A stretch of DNA of 64,000 nt, taken from contig NW_020946557.1 of the NCBI RefSeq assembly GCF_900497805.2, positions 9,546,487 through 9,610,486 of the forward strand, given 5' to 3'. A program made the translations under genes and the position numbers. This document shows, in pieces, positions 1 through 12,599 of the stretch. This DNA comes from Vombatus ursinus. Its lineage: Eukaryota > Chordata > Mammalia > Diprotodontia > Vombatidae. Position 1 is the stretch's first letter; each line of letters begins with the position of its first letter. The notes under the pieces were generated by a model. The model was not told where the DNA came from and ran no database searches. It worked only from the letters and a program-made list of their open reading frames with translations.

Positions 1-289
1 ATTTCAGTTCTGTAGATTTATGTTTTAGGTAGGGCTGGGCAAGAAAAAAAAATAAAGACAACCTTATTTAACAGTGCAAAAAGTCCAGAAGACACCAAAT
101 GAGGGGAACTTGCAATAAAGATGGTGAAGTGAAAGGTCTCAGCTAAGCCCAACTTCCCTGAGAAACACCTAATATGAAAAAGTGCCATATGAAGGAAACA
201 TTCAACAAAACCAAAGAGAAATGCCACTAAGTTATTCAATCCCATAGAAGATTTCACAAAGAGACCTGAAGTCAACATGATCTTAGGTT

Positions 290-500
290 AAGGTTGTGCC
301 AGGGGATGATGTCTAAAGCTGTGGGCCTTTTGGGAGGTGAATGCACAAAGAAATAGGGCCAAACTATCATGAGTGGGATTAAGGGAAATGGATTTAAAGT
401 GTTTGATCTTGGGTGTAGGCTGCACTAGGTGATTAAGCTTAAAGCTGTGAACCTCTGCACTGGTGATTACACAAGCAAGTAAGGCCAAGACCAACTACCA
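290..500. repeat. Diverged tandem duplication, period about 127 bases
   Basis: Two adjacent units share TAAAGCTGTG (at 313 and again at 440) and a CAAAGAAATAGGGCC / CAAGCAAGTAAGGCC pair (about 346 and 472), both at an offset of 126-127. The minus-strand frame over both copies shows the same peptide pattern twice (LAQP/LVQP). I do not know the source of the unit. Confidence 0.6.
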
Positions 501-889
501 ATTGGTAGTTGGAGGCCACTTCAGAGTGATAGGACAGATTGTGTGCATTGTGTTTAAGTCCTGAATCACAAGCTAGTGATATGAAGGATGTAGGTTTGGC
601 CCCCAGGACTTCCAGTTAAGGACTACAATGGAGGCTATGAGACCAGGACTCACTTACTACAATCAGAACCAGAGTGGAGCAGTGAAATCTAGAATGGAGT
701 AGAGACAGCACCCAATTACTTGTACAGTACATCCTACAACAGGCTCACAGCAAGAGACAATATAATAAAATAGTCACCCTACACATGAACAAGGCAAGGG
801 ACAGGGCCTAATGTGAATACAAAGTTGAAATAAACATACTGAGGCTAAAAACCTGAATTACAGAAGAAAACTACTAATATAGTGGAGAA

Positions 890-1800
890 ATGTTATGGAT
901 TAAAAGATTCCCAAGATAGAATCTCAGAGAAAGGAAATAACTTCAATAATTACAATGTGAAGTTAAAAAAAATAGAATAGCCACAAGGACTCCAAAAGCA
1001 GATAAGAAAAATTAAGGAAGAGGTATAATGAGAGATAAAAAATGAAATCAGCACTTGGAAGTAGAAAAAAAAACAGCATAGAACAGAAGGCAGAAAACCT
1101 TCCTCAAGTAATTAATGCCCTAAAATATATATGTAATGGAGCAAAAAGAACAATTATTCAATAAGATAACACAAAATATTAGAAAAAATCAAAAGACTAA
1201 AAAATTCAGAAGAATATGAGGTATCTATTATAAAAACAATTGAACTATAAATTGTTATGAAGAGATAATGTAAAAATTCCTGGACTCACTGAAAACCATA
1301 ATGAAACAAAAATTCTGGCTATGATATTTCAAGAAGTGAAATAAAAAATAAACTTCCTCCAACTGTCCAGAACTATTCAGTCCTGTGGGTAAAGTAAAAA
1401 TCGATCCCACTGGTCATTTCCTGAAAGAAACCTTATATTGAACACATCCATATAGGTCTTGCAGTCAAAATCCAGAGCTTTTAGGTCAAATAAAAATTTC
1501 TGCTAGCATCCAGGGAGAAAGAGATCATGTATTGATCAGTTAGGGTCATACAAGACTATGCAACAGCTACATTAAAGAAAAAGAAATCCTGGAACATAAT
1601 ACACAAAAGGCAAGGGAAAAAAGGCTTACAATCATTAACAACTTATCCTGAAAAGTTGAATATAATTTTATAGGGGGGAAATGAACATTTTCTAAAATAG
1701 AGGTGTTTTACACATTCCTGTTGAGAATATCTAAGCAGGTTAAAGTTTTTAAAATTCAAATATGGGTGACAGGGGAAATTAGAAAGGTAAATATATCTGA
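890..1800 (+). mobile_element. L1/HAL1 ORF1-like relic
   Basis: The stretch from about 1300 to 1740 reads, with many changes, like the C-terminal half of a LINE-1-type ORF1. It has a TATGATATTTCAAGAAGT segment, a CCAGAACTATTCAGTCCTG segment and a later CCTGAAAAGTTGAATATAAT segment. This matches the arrangement of L1 ORF1 and the ORF1-only HAL1 elements known in opossum. Frames are broken many times, so it is old. The upstream limit is a guess. Confidence 0.5.
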
Positions 1801-2034
1801 GCAATTTGAAGGGGCTAAATGATGATCAAGTATTTCCATTCAAAAAGAATCCTACTGTCTTCAAGGGACAATGAAGAAGCAGAAAAAGACAGGCTTAGGT
1901 CCTGCATGTGATTTAGTGCTGTTTCATTTATTTTAAGAGAGTAAAGCAGAAAAAGTACACTAGGAAAGAGGAGGAACTTAGTACTTCTCATAACTGGAGC
2001 TATTTAGAAAGATAATTAGATAGATGATACATAA

Positions 2035-2480
2035 AACATTTATTAAGTACTTGCTATGTGCCAAACATTGTACTGTGTTGAGGATGCAAATATAAAATGA
2101 GCAAGTCAGCATTTACCTTCCATTCTAATGGGAGATAGAAAAAATAGAAGAGCTAAAAGATGCAGGGTGATAGTACATGGTGGTAACATGTTGTAGATGG
2201 CTGGAAAGTGAGGTGGAGGCCTGGATCCAGGAAAGAAAATGTAAATGCTTATCTATCAGAGCCCACAGTAATTCTAGGTGTGGAGTCCAAGTTTCCAGGT
2301 AGGAAGAGGTGGAGGACAGTGGCTGGAGTAGAGAAAGGCATGGTTTCAGAAGAATATATGAATATGTAGTGGAGGTAGTGGTCATCTCATGAATCTCAAT
2401 CTTATTTGAGTTAAAGAAAGATGGAACACATACCCAGAATTTAGTGTAGGAATACATTAAAGTCAATAGGAAATAAGCAG
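2035..2480 (-). mobile_element. L2 3' end (and possibly adjoining L2), antisense
   Basis: The segment from 2035 to about 2140 is the reverse complement of an L2 3' end: a TTTATTAAGTACTTGCTATG core followed by a GGATGCAAATATAAAATGAG-like stretch. The part beyond 2150 is only loosely similar to the L2 interior and is assigned tentatively. Confidence 0.5.
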
Positions 2481-2689
2481 AGACACACAGAGGTTAGACT
2501 TAGGATTTTAAGAGACAGAGTACAGTTTAGGAGAGAATAGATGCAAGCAAAACAAACTTCAACTATGAGAGAATGATTATAAAGGGAGGATTAAAATAAG
2601 AAAAAATAAAAACAAAGTGAGTTAGTGATCTGGGTCTGTCAAAGCAGCAAAATCAAATTACTCTAGTTATATATTACTACTGTTTATTC

Positions 2690-3452
2690 CAATCCCTTTC
2701 TGTCCCTATCTACATGTTTTTTTTCCCAAAGAGGTGGATAGAAGTCAAAAAGAACAAACATCATAACAGGATATGATGGTGAGAAAAACACTTTTAATAG
2801 TTATAATAATGAATATAAATGGAATGAACTCATCCATAAAAAGAAGAAAGGTGGCAGAATAGATTAGAAAGCAATCCAACAATATATTGTTTGCAAGAAA
2901 CAGAAAAATTCACAGAGAGGTAGGAGTAGAAATCTACTGTGAATCAAGTCAATCTAAAAGAGTAGGGGTGACAATTATAAGCTCAGACAAAGCAATAATC
3001 ATAATTGAAATGATTAAAAGAGATAAGCAAGAAAACTACAATATACTTACAGGCACTATAGATAATAACATAAGTGCTAAATGTGTGTGACAAATGATAT
3101 CACATCAGAAAATCTAATTGAACTTCAGGGATAAATATGACAGTGAAACAATAATTGCTGGAGACTTTAATGTGCCACTTTCAGACCTAGACAAAGGATA
3201 AACAAAGGAGTTAAGGACTTGAACAGAATTTATGAGATGTTAGATGTGTTAAATAAACTCTTGGTCATTACTGAAGAAGATTCCTAAGGAGTATATATAT
3301 ATTTCTCTACCTTGTATGACAACTTTATAAAAATAGACCAGGTGCTAGGGTATAAATGAGTCACACTGATGTAGAAAAGTAAGTACACATATTAAACATG
3401 TCCTTTAATGATCACAGTACAATGAAACATATAATCAAGAAAAGAAAATTTA
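2690..3452 (+). mobile_element. L1-type ORF2 endonuclease-region relic
   Basis: Translating 2887-3090 gives DKAIIIIEMIKRDKQENYNI followed by LTGTIDNNIS. This resembles the SDKAK..LIKRDREGKYI..KGSIDN.EIS part of the L1 apurinic endonuclease. Further on, 3155-3200 reads like the GDFNVPLS motif, and 3300-3350 like the FIKIDQVLGYK segment. It is old and interrupted. A SINE at 3453-3597 sits in it, and similar sequence seems to resume to about 3720. Confidence 0.6.
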
Positions 3453-3597
3453 GGGGCAGCTAGGTGGTGCAGTAGATAGAACTCCAGCCTTGGAGTCAGG
3501 AGGACTTGAGTTCAAATCTGGGCCCTGAGACACATGACACTTACTAGCTGTGTGACCCTGGATAAGTCACTTAACCCCAATTGCCAAAAAAAAAAAG
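3453..3597 (+). mobile_element. Short marsupial tRNA-derived SINE, nested in L1 relic
   Basis: It begins GGGGCAGCTAGGTGGTGCAG, has a B-box-like GAGTTCAAATCT, continues TGTGTGACCCTGGATAAGTC and ends CCCCAATTGCC plus an A-tail. A probable target-site duplication AAAAGAAAATT lies before it (3440-3450) and after it (around 3593-3603). Confidence 0.9.
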
Positions 3598-5261
3598 AAA
3601 ATTCAAATAAAGGGTCTAGAATTATATGGATACAAATAATATAAATGTGAAGATTGAATGTTGCATAGAACAATTCAAAGAAACAATAATTATATCAAAG
3701 ACAAAAACAGCAATGAGGCAATATAAGAAAAAGGGGCCACAGTATGGAAATCACTACCACTGAATGGCTTAATTTCATTTAACTGATTATGGTTTACTGA
3801 TTGCAAGTGTAGATATACCCTTAGAAACAAACAAAAATCTGTTAAGAGTTGCTTACTTAAAAGGAGAAAAAATGATAACAAATGAAAGGTATATTAAAAG
3901 ACTTTATTCACCATAGAGAAATTTTACAAATATAGCTCTTAAAAAGTATGTCTTGATCTATTATGCATTTCATATCATTAGAGATTTATATAAATTTGGA
4001 AAAAGACTAAATAGATTTATATACAAATCAAAACACAATTGATGTATAGAAATGGGTAACACATGATGAAATCATCACAGACACCATTGGGTACTGTAGA
4101 TTTGCCAGACAACAGATAAATGCAATATTAATTTCACAAATTGTATCCAAAAGAAAACATTTCATGGCAACAAAATTGGGTGCTGTTTAAATTATTCTTC
4201 TTTCAAAATGTCAACATATGTAAACTTAACTGCATCGTTATGCTGAAGAGGAATGAAAGGCAATGTCTACATAAAGATTTCAGTCATTTAAAACTTTCAA
4301 AACTAAGAATTACCAGCTAAGTTTCAATAACATGTATTAATCCCTTATCATGTATACATTTTTGGTGTTTGGGGATTTCTTTTAAAAACCCAAGTTCTAG
4401 AATTTACAAAAGGTTAACCTTGCCATCGGCAGAGTAATATGTGTTACAATCTTCTTGTCTACTTACACCAGGATACAAAAGGTACATTATAGTGCAGTTT
4501 TTACATACAACCTGAATTTAAAACCCTATCTGTTGCAGAAATACATATCTGCTTTGTGCTCTTTCAAATCAAAACTTGAAATCAAGAAAATACATTTATT
4601 TAAATTCTTCATTCTATGGAAACTAACATGAAAATTAGAATTTGAACACATAAGGGCCCAATTTCAGCAACAGCCCTGCCTATATTATCTTAAAGGCTTG
4701 GGAGAAAAAAAAGAAAATACATGCATTATCTCTTAGCTTCACTTTCCACAATAAATTATATGTGTATTTACTTCATTAAAAGAGTTAAAATTGTACCTAG
4801 AAGTTATTCCAGATTTAAGAAACACATTATCATACCAATAATAACTTATTGATATATTTTCTATCTGATCCATAAGTAGAAGATATAAAAAGATAGTAGA
4901 CTACATAAAGATGATTCAGACAAAGGAGGTCTTTGGAAACATTTAATATTAAACAACATTAATTGAGTACATTAAGTCTAATTAGACCTGAGAAAATGAG
5001 TGGCCTTATTCATTTTCTTTTAAAGCACATGGCTTTGTCCTGGTATATTTGACAAGTCTCAATTGAAAATTTAGCTGACTAAAAACTGATGGTTCTTTAG
5101 TATATGTAGATATTATCATATTGACCATTTTGCTGATGAACGCAAAACAATATGGTACTAAAACAGATGGTGAAACCAAAACTATTCTCCTTTTTTTTTT
5201 TTAAGAAAAAAGTGCCCTCAATTCAAAAATTTATTTTTTTTCTTTTAAGAATCATATTACC

Positions 5262-5410
5262 GAGGCAGCTAGGTGGCTCAGTGGATAGAGCACTGGCCCT
5301 GAAGTCAGGAGGACCTGAGTTCCAATCCGGCCTCAGACCAAACACTTGACACATACTAGTTGTGTGACCTTGGGCAAGTCACTTAACCCCAATTGCCTCA
5401 CAAAAAAAAT
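5262..5410 (+). mobile_element. Short marsupial SINE with perfect target-site duplication
   Basis: Full-length short-form SINE: GAGGCAGCTAGGTGGCTCAG head, GGATAGAGCAC, B-box-like GAGTTCCAATC, CACTTAACCCCAATTGCCTC and an A-tail. It is flanked by an identical 14-base duplication, AGAATCATATTACC, at 5248-5261 and 5411-5424. The perfect duplication suggests a relatively recent insertion. Confidence 0.95.
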
Positions 5411-7533
5411 AGAATCATATTACCAGTGAAATTAGATCACAGTGTGATTTGAAGAATGAAATGGAAAGGGCAAAAAATTGTTCCCTTCTGCAAAGAGGGC
5501 TCTTTCTTCCAGATAGGGACACAGTTGGAAAAATCCATATCCTGGAAAATCTGTTCCTTCTGAATGACACATAAAAATTTTAATTTCTATGGACCAACAA
5601 TGTCTAAGAGAACTCAATCAGATTCATTTTATGGAACATCATATAAAGTAAGCTATTATCTGTCTTGTAGTCAGATCTAAATTAGGACTTTTGCCCATTG
5701 CCAAGATGAAAAGTGATATTTTTTATGAGGTACTTTCTGAATCACAAAAGGTTAATTATTATCATTATTAAAGTCTATTTTTACTTTATTCTAATTGAAA
5801 ATGGATCTAACCATGTTAATTTTGTTAAATTCTCTAACTAATGCTTATTGTATTTTTATCAATTCAAATAATTGATCAACCAAAATATTATTTTGCCTAA
5901 CTAGGGCAGATAACAGTTGTTACTGTGAAGGATTCTATTTTTTTTAAATAGTATGTGTGAGTACACACACACATGATTGCACATATTCTTTGACCTGGGA
6001 GAAATTACTCCAGATCAAAGAAACACATTACCATCTCAGGGTCATAGCCATACATTAATATTCCAATTATATATCCACATAAGTATATAGATATAGAACA
6101 TCTATTGTTATTACTATCTATCTTGTTTAAATTTGAGAGAGGAGCTGGCTGATATCATGTACTTTAGTTCCCCAAAGGAAAAGAAAACAGCTAGCTTCTT
6201 TGGGAGTTCTGGAGCTAATTGGGAGACTAAATAGAGTAAAACAGAAAGAAAATATGGACAGGGTTTTTGGCACAGATACACATTGTTTCAGTAAATTGGG
6301 ACCTATATGTAGAGATGTTTGAAATGCTACATTATGAAGGGTTCAGCTCCTTTGGAGCTGATTGTTTAGATTTTCTGTCAGTTGACCAGGAATAAATATT
6401 AGAATGATAATCTTCTTTAATGATGCTGAAACCCAACACTCACATTATCTACATTAAAATAATTTACCACATTTGAATGGAGTTTTGTTCATAATCTGGA
6501 GCAAATGGAATATTTTGCCCCCAAAAAAATACAATCACAGAGATTAATTGCAAAGAAATCAACAACAAAAAGTCACATGAAGTACTTGTTCTATTTTTAA
6601 AATGACCAAATTTCTTCATATAACCATCAAAAGCAAAAATTAATAGTTTTCTATTTCTATTCCCTTTTTAAAAGAATAATTCAGTTATAGCAGACTTTTG
6701 CAAATTCATTTATTTTGCTCACACTAAGCTGTCTTTAGAATTCATACTATGATATGTTGGAAAATGGAAGAAATGATCCAGGTAGCAACAAATACAGTAC
6801 ATTTAAAACAAAATTTGAAGAAAATTCACAAATTCAAAACACTAATGCAATTGAGTTACAGTAAAATCTACTGCAACTCTAAGGAAAATGAGGTCAACAT
6901 GGGATGATAATAGCTCTGTTGATTTTTATTTAGATTACAATGTGAGGAAAGTATTTAAAAGACATTCTACCAAATAATGATAGACCCGCCTCAGAGGCTG
7001 TCACAGTTACAAGATTCGTCTTGGGTGAACAGACAAACCAAATTAACATGAAATTGGAAAGAAAAAAAAGCTGTTTTAATAATTAATTTATTATGGCTTT
7101 TTGCAACATGGCAAAATATTACAGCTTAAAGCAGACATCATCTCCTCATAGAGGAGGAAAAATTTTTTGCAGTCAAATTAAAATTATAGTAAACAGGTCA
7201 CCTTAAACCTTAAGACCCACTTATTCAGTTTGGCAAAAGTGACTCAACAACCTCATAAATTCTAGAGATGGCAAATTTCTTTTTTTTTTCTTCTTCTTTT
7301 TGAGTGGCTCAATTGGCTAGATGAACTGAAGACATAATGAAGAATTTAAGTCCAATTACAAATATTTCCTATTAAATATAGTGGACTGCAAAACAATTTG
7401 TTTAGAACTCAGAAGAACCACACCAATTATAATAAAAGTTTGCAATGTGCCTGGAATAAAAGAAAGGGTACTCTCAAGGTGTGTAGGGAAATTAAAGGAA
7501 TGCAGCAAAACAATGCGTTCAGAATCTTTTTTA

Positions 7534-7680
<147 letters not shown>

Positions 7681-7734
7681 TTAGAACTGCATTAGAGGGC
7701 TCACATCATGTAGTAAATAGAACAAATCAATTAA

Positions 7735-7860
7735 TTAATAAGACTTTGTTAGAGACCTCTGATGAGCCAGGCACTGTGCTAGATATTGGATATAAGGACA
7801 AAAATGGAATAGTGCCTACCCTCAAAGAGTTTACATTCTATTGAGGGCAAAAAATATGTT
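7735..7860 (-). mobile_element. L2 3' end, antisense
   Basis: The core GAGCCAGGCACTGTGCTAGA, followed by a GGATATAAGGACAAAAATGG stretch and CTCAAAGAGTTTACATTCTA, is the reverse complement of the L2 3' end. Confidence 0.75.
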
Positions 7861-8419
7861 CATATACAAGTAAATACAAAATAAAGACAAAGAAGCAAAT
7901 ATTGAATCAATTGCACTGTTATTTCTCATTGCCCTACAAGATCCCAGAAAAAAATTAGAAGAAATAGCTAACTGAAGTGACACAAAAATCAAAGCCATCA
8001 TCAACATTTTGTATTCATGATATAAGGAAATAATGTTCATGTAAGTGGATTAAAAAAAGTGTAAAGTTAGAGTACTGAACAATTTCTATAAAAGACTAAT
8101 CATTGCAAAACTCCCAAAATAAAAACCTTTTGTGCAGTCAAATAACCAAAAATGATCCAAAAAAATCCCAATTCTTAAAACCCATATGTGGTTTCCAACT
8201 ATTATGCTCACATAAATAAAATTTGACTATATTATTAAATTGTAGTGCCATGTTTTATTTTCTATGCTTAATAATTTCAGATAGTTGGATAAAACCTTTG
8301 TAGAAATTACAGTATCCCATTCACGTTTTCCATACATTAAAACAATGAGTGGACTAAAACAGAGATTGATAAAAAAATTAAAGTATAAATTTCCTTTTTC
8401 TTTAAAATGTTATATTTAG

Positions 8420-9890
8420 TGTCATACCAAACTACCAAAAATTTATTGTATAGAACTAGAAAAATTCATCTAGAAGAACAAAAGATCAATAATATTAAGG
8501 AATCAATGAAAACAAAAATTTGAAGGAAGATGGTCTAGCAGTACCAGATCTCAAATTGTATTACAAAGTGGTAATCATCAAAACAACCTGGTACTGGTTA
8601 AGAAATACAGTGTTGAATCAGTAGAATAGATTAGGTACACAATACACAGTAATAAATGACCATAGTAACCTAGTATTTGATAAGTGCAAAGATCCAAGTT
8701 TTTGGGACAAGAACTTACTATTTGACAAAAATTGCTGGGAAAACTAGAAAGCAGTTTGGCAGAAACTAGGTACAGATCAATATCTCACACCACATACTAA
8801 GATAAGGTCAAAATGGGTACATGATTTAGACAAATGGTGATATAAGTAAATTAGGGAGGCATGGGATATTTTACCTGTCAGATCTATGGATAAGGACAGA
8901 ACTTATGACCAAACATGAGATTGAGAGCATTGTGGGATATACGAGATAATTTTGATTACATTAAATTAAAAAGTATTTCCACAAATAAAGCAACGTGGCC
9001 AAGATTAGAAGGAAAGCAGAACATTGGGAAAATTTTTTTTATAGCAAGTTTCTCTGACAAAGGTCTCATTTCTCTAATATATAGCAAACTGAGTCAAATT
9101 TATAAGAATACAAGTCATTTTCCAATTGATAAATGGTTAAAGGATATGAACAGGCAGTTTTCAGAAGAAGAAATCAAAGCTATCTATAGGCATATGAAAA
9201 AATGCTCTAAATCACTACTGATTAGAGAAATGCAAATTAAAACAACTGTGTGGTACCACCTCACACCTATCAGATTGTGTAATATGAGAAAAAAGGAAAA
9301 TGACAAATGTTGGTAGGGATATGAAAAAAAAAATGGGACACGAATGCACTGCTGGTGGAGTTGTGAACTGATCCAACCATTTAAGGGCAATTTGGAAGTA
9401 TGTCCAAAGGGATGTAAAACTGTTCATACTGCTTGACCCAGCAACACTACTGCTAGATTTGTATCCCAAAGAGATTAAAGAAAAAAGACCTATAAGTAAA
9501 TATATATTTATAACTTCTAGAATATGGATATTAAGGGGATGTCCATCAATTGGGAAATGGCTGAAGAAGTTGTTGTGATGGAATACTATTGTCCTGTAAG
9601 AAATGATGAGCAGGATAGTTTCAGAAAAGCCTGGGAAAACTTATATGAACTGATGCAAAGTGAAGTGAGAAGGACCAGGAGAACATTGTACACAGTAACA
9701 GCAATATTGTACGATAATCAGTTGTGAATGACTTAGCTGTTTTTAACAACACAAGGATTCAAGACAATACTGAAGGACTTAGGATGAAAAATGATATCCA
9801 CCTCCAGAGAAGAACTGATGGAGTCTGAATGTTACATTTTTTTCTTCTTTTTATTTTTTAATCTATTTTCTTTTGCAACAAGGCTAATAT
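8420..9890 (+). mobile_element. L1 3' end: ORF2 C-terminus and 3' UTR
   Basis: Translations include the L1 ORF2 C-terminal landmarks: FPIDKWLKDMNRQFSEEEIK around 9117-9180, then KSLLIREMQIKTT and YHLTPIR, then NDKCW at about 9300. After these come the marsupial L1 3' segments, with GCACTGCTGGTGGAGTTGTG and later GAGAAGGACC/AGAACATTGTACACAG. The 5' part starts near 8420 (CATACCAAACTACCAAAAAT). It is 5' truncated, with ORF2 interrupted more than once. Confidence 0.92.
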
Positions 9891-9898
9891 AGAAATAG

Positions 9899-10165
9899 GG
9901 TAGCTAGGTGGTGCAGTGGATAGAGTGTAGAACCTGGAGTCAGGTAGACTCATCTTCCTGAGTTCCCATCTGGCACTAGACAGTAGCTGTGTGACCTTAG
10001 GCAAGTCACTTAACCCTGTTTGCCTCAGTTTCTTTATCTGTCAAATGAGCTAGAGAAGGAAATGGCAAGCCCACTCCAGTATCTTTGCCAAGAAAACCCC
10101 AGATGGGTTCATGAAGAGTCAGACCCCACTGAAAAATGACTCAACAAAGACAATAATATGGAAAA
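9899..10165 (+). mobile_element. Long-form marsupial SINE with RTE-like tail
   Basis: tRNA-like head GGTAGCTAGGTGGTGCAGTG, CTTAGGCAAGTCACTTAACC, GAGCTAGAGAAGGAAATGGC, GCCAAGAAAACCCCAGATGG, then a GAAGAGTCAGACCCCACTG tail and ACTCAACAAAGACAATAATA. It lies directly after the L1 3' end. Confidence 0.92.
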
Positions 10166-11404
10166 ATGTTTTGCATGACTGCACATGGATAATCTATAAC
10201 AAATTGCTTGCCTTTTCAAGGAGGGGTTAGGGGAAGGAGGGAGAAAGAGAATTTGGGACTTGAAACTTGACTTGGTGCCTTCCCCTCTAAAGACTGCAGA
10301 AATTTATCCAAAATATTAATTATTATTTTTTCCTTGTTTTCCTCAGATTGAGAAGATTCATAATCAACCACTGACTTACACAATCTGAATGAATCAAAGT
10401 GAAATTTTCATTTATCATTAACAGAATCTAAAATGTTATTTTTTGATTTTAATAATTCCATTTTGTTAATAAGGGCTTTGGTGCCTCTAAATTGCTGGAA
10501 TGGTTATAGTACTTGTGACAAAATTTCCATAAATCTAGTAGTTTTTTTTTTTACACATCAAGAAAGAAATATCACCTTCTAGGGAATTCACAAGCACTAG
10601 TTCATCCTAAGGAGGTGTCCAAAAGATAAACGGGTATGTTACTCACACCTTGCCTTTCTATGTCAGATTTCTTCATCTTTTCTGGGGTGTTAGGGCTGAT
10701 TAAGTGAGGAAGGAAGAGTCTCCTACTCTACTCTTAGGTTTCTTGTGCAGACTTTTGAATTCTGCACGTCCCTTTCTTGGTTCCATGACTAGGAGCATAG
10801 CATCTGTCTCTCTCCCAGGGAACCAGAGATGACAGCAGGACTTAGATTAATGACTAGATTTATTTGTCTTGCTGCAAAATAGGGTTAATGGCATTTCAAA
10901 TACTGTTGATTGTAGTGAATGATTAAAGGACTACAAGACTTAAAATAAGATGGACTCCCAAATCAAAGGGTAAGATGACAAAATAGACAATGCTCTCTGG
11001 TAAAAAAAAAAAAACAGAAATACTATCTTACAATCTGCAGAGACCATGCCTTATCAACCTCTGGCAGAGGTGTCCTGATTGGTAATAAGTGAGTACAAGC
11101 TCAGCTAACATACCAAATCTAACCAGTCCTACCTAGATCATGTCTCATACCCTATCCAGATACACACCAAAAAATCTGGGACTACTTGGGGCATTTTTGC
11201 CATTTTTTATCCTATTTTGTATGTATAGCTATCTTCTCTTTACTCTTCAGTAACTTTCCACTTCTTGCTTTGGGAATTGTAATCAAATCAATGATTTTTT
11301 TTTTTTTTTTTGCTACAGCAAAGGATTTGACCATCAAATGCCTTATGGGTCCACTTAAGACCAAAACTCCCTTTTTTGGCCACTATTTCCCTATAGGTAC
11401 CTCT

Positions 11405-11535
11405 ATGTTATTTCTTCTTATTAGAATGTAAACTCCTTGAGGTCAGGGACTGGCTCATCCTTGTATTTGTGGCCCTAGTGCCCAGTAAGGGGTCTGGCAA
11501 ATAGCAGGCATTTAATAAATGTTTTTTAATCGACT
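11405..11535 (+). mobile_element. L2 3' end
   Basis: AGAATGTAAACTCCTTGAGG, TCAGGGACTG, CCCTAGTGCCCAG and CAGGCATTTAATAAATG are the canonical L2 3' terminal motifs, in order. Confidence 0.88.
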
Positions 11536-12599
11536 GATTCTTTCAATCATTCTTGGGACAAACACAAACATGGATTCCCCTACCTATGCTTCCCAGTAAT
11601 TTAAGTCTCTTAGACAAGAACCCACAGGAATCCCACACAATTTGTACAAGAAGTAAGAATAGCAGAGTATACTAATACTGCCATTATCACTGGCTGGTAT
11701 CACAATCTTAAATCCTTGATCCAATTTCAGATTATCATTCCTGAAGAACACTTAAATAACTCTCCTATGTGTTTTGAACGAGCAGAACTATGCAACTGGT
11801 ATAATAATTACCAGAGTCAGCATGATTCTAACGTCATTCCTTATATGCTTAACTCCAATCATTATCCTGTGGCCGAAATCTATGGTAGCTGACTCTAGGC
11901 TACAAGCCAACATTTTTCTTGTCCTTATGTACTGGTTGTGAGATGCAGTTTATTTGCATTTTTGGTATAATTTCCTACTCCCAAATAAATAACAATTTTC
12001 CTGTTGGGAAAAGGATGTGCCAACTGGAAGGCATGAGTATTCTGGTCTACTTATCAAGTTTAATTTTTCTTTTTAAATTACCAATTGCCATTATAGTTTG
12101 TGAATGAGTTTCTTATTTGTTTGGTAAGTTGAAATCAGTTCAGTAGAGTGTAATCATTCCTCAGTCAAATGATAGACTGTGGATATGTATCCACTAAGAC
12201 ATATATAGCAATTTTAAGAGGACTCACTTAAAATAGCCACCTGCCTTAGCTCAGCTTTGCTATAGAAGCTTTTCTGGCATAGCTGAAGTTTCCATTACTT
12301 TTTATTGGCTAATTTTTGAGAATGGTTTGGCTCATGTGTGTATGTATACATGGGCATGTTGTTCTAAACCACTGAAAAGGTTTAATGTGGCTATTCTGCA
12401 TGGAATTTGTCATATTCTGCAGGTCTATAATCCTCCTTGACTTTATCTAGATACTGGAAAGCTAAATTACCCTTGGTTGGATTATTAATTACCAGGTTCC
12501 ACCAACTAGCCAACTTTGGACTGGGTGTGCTGTAGGGCACTGGGCTACACATTCAAGATAATGATGATTAGGTCTTAGCTCCAACTTGCTGCAATTCCC

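Noticed and set aside
2125-2466. 113-codon minus-strand open frame
   Set aside because: Ser/Thr/Tyr-rich chance frame beside an L2 end, with no domain or conserved pattern.
8915-9316. 133-codon open frame that looks like a real protein
   Set aside because: It is real coding ancestry but belongs to the C-terminus of L1 ORF2, so it is listed as a mobile element.
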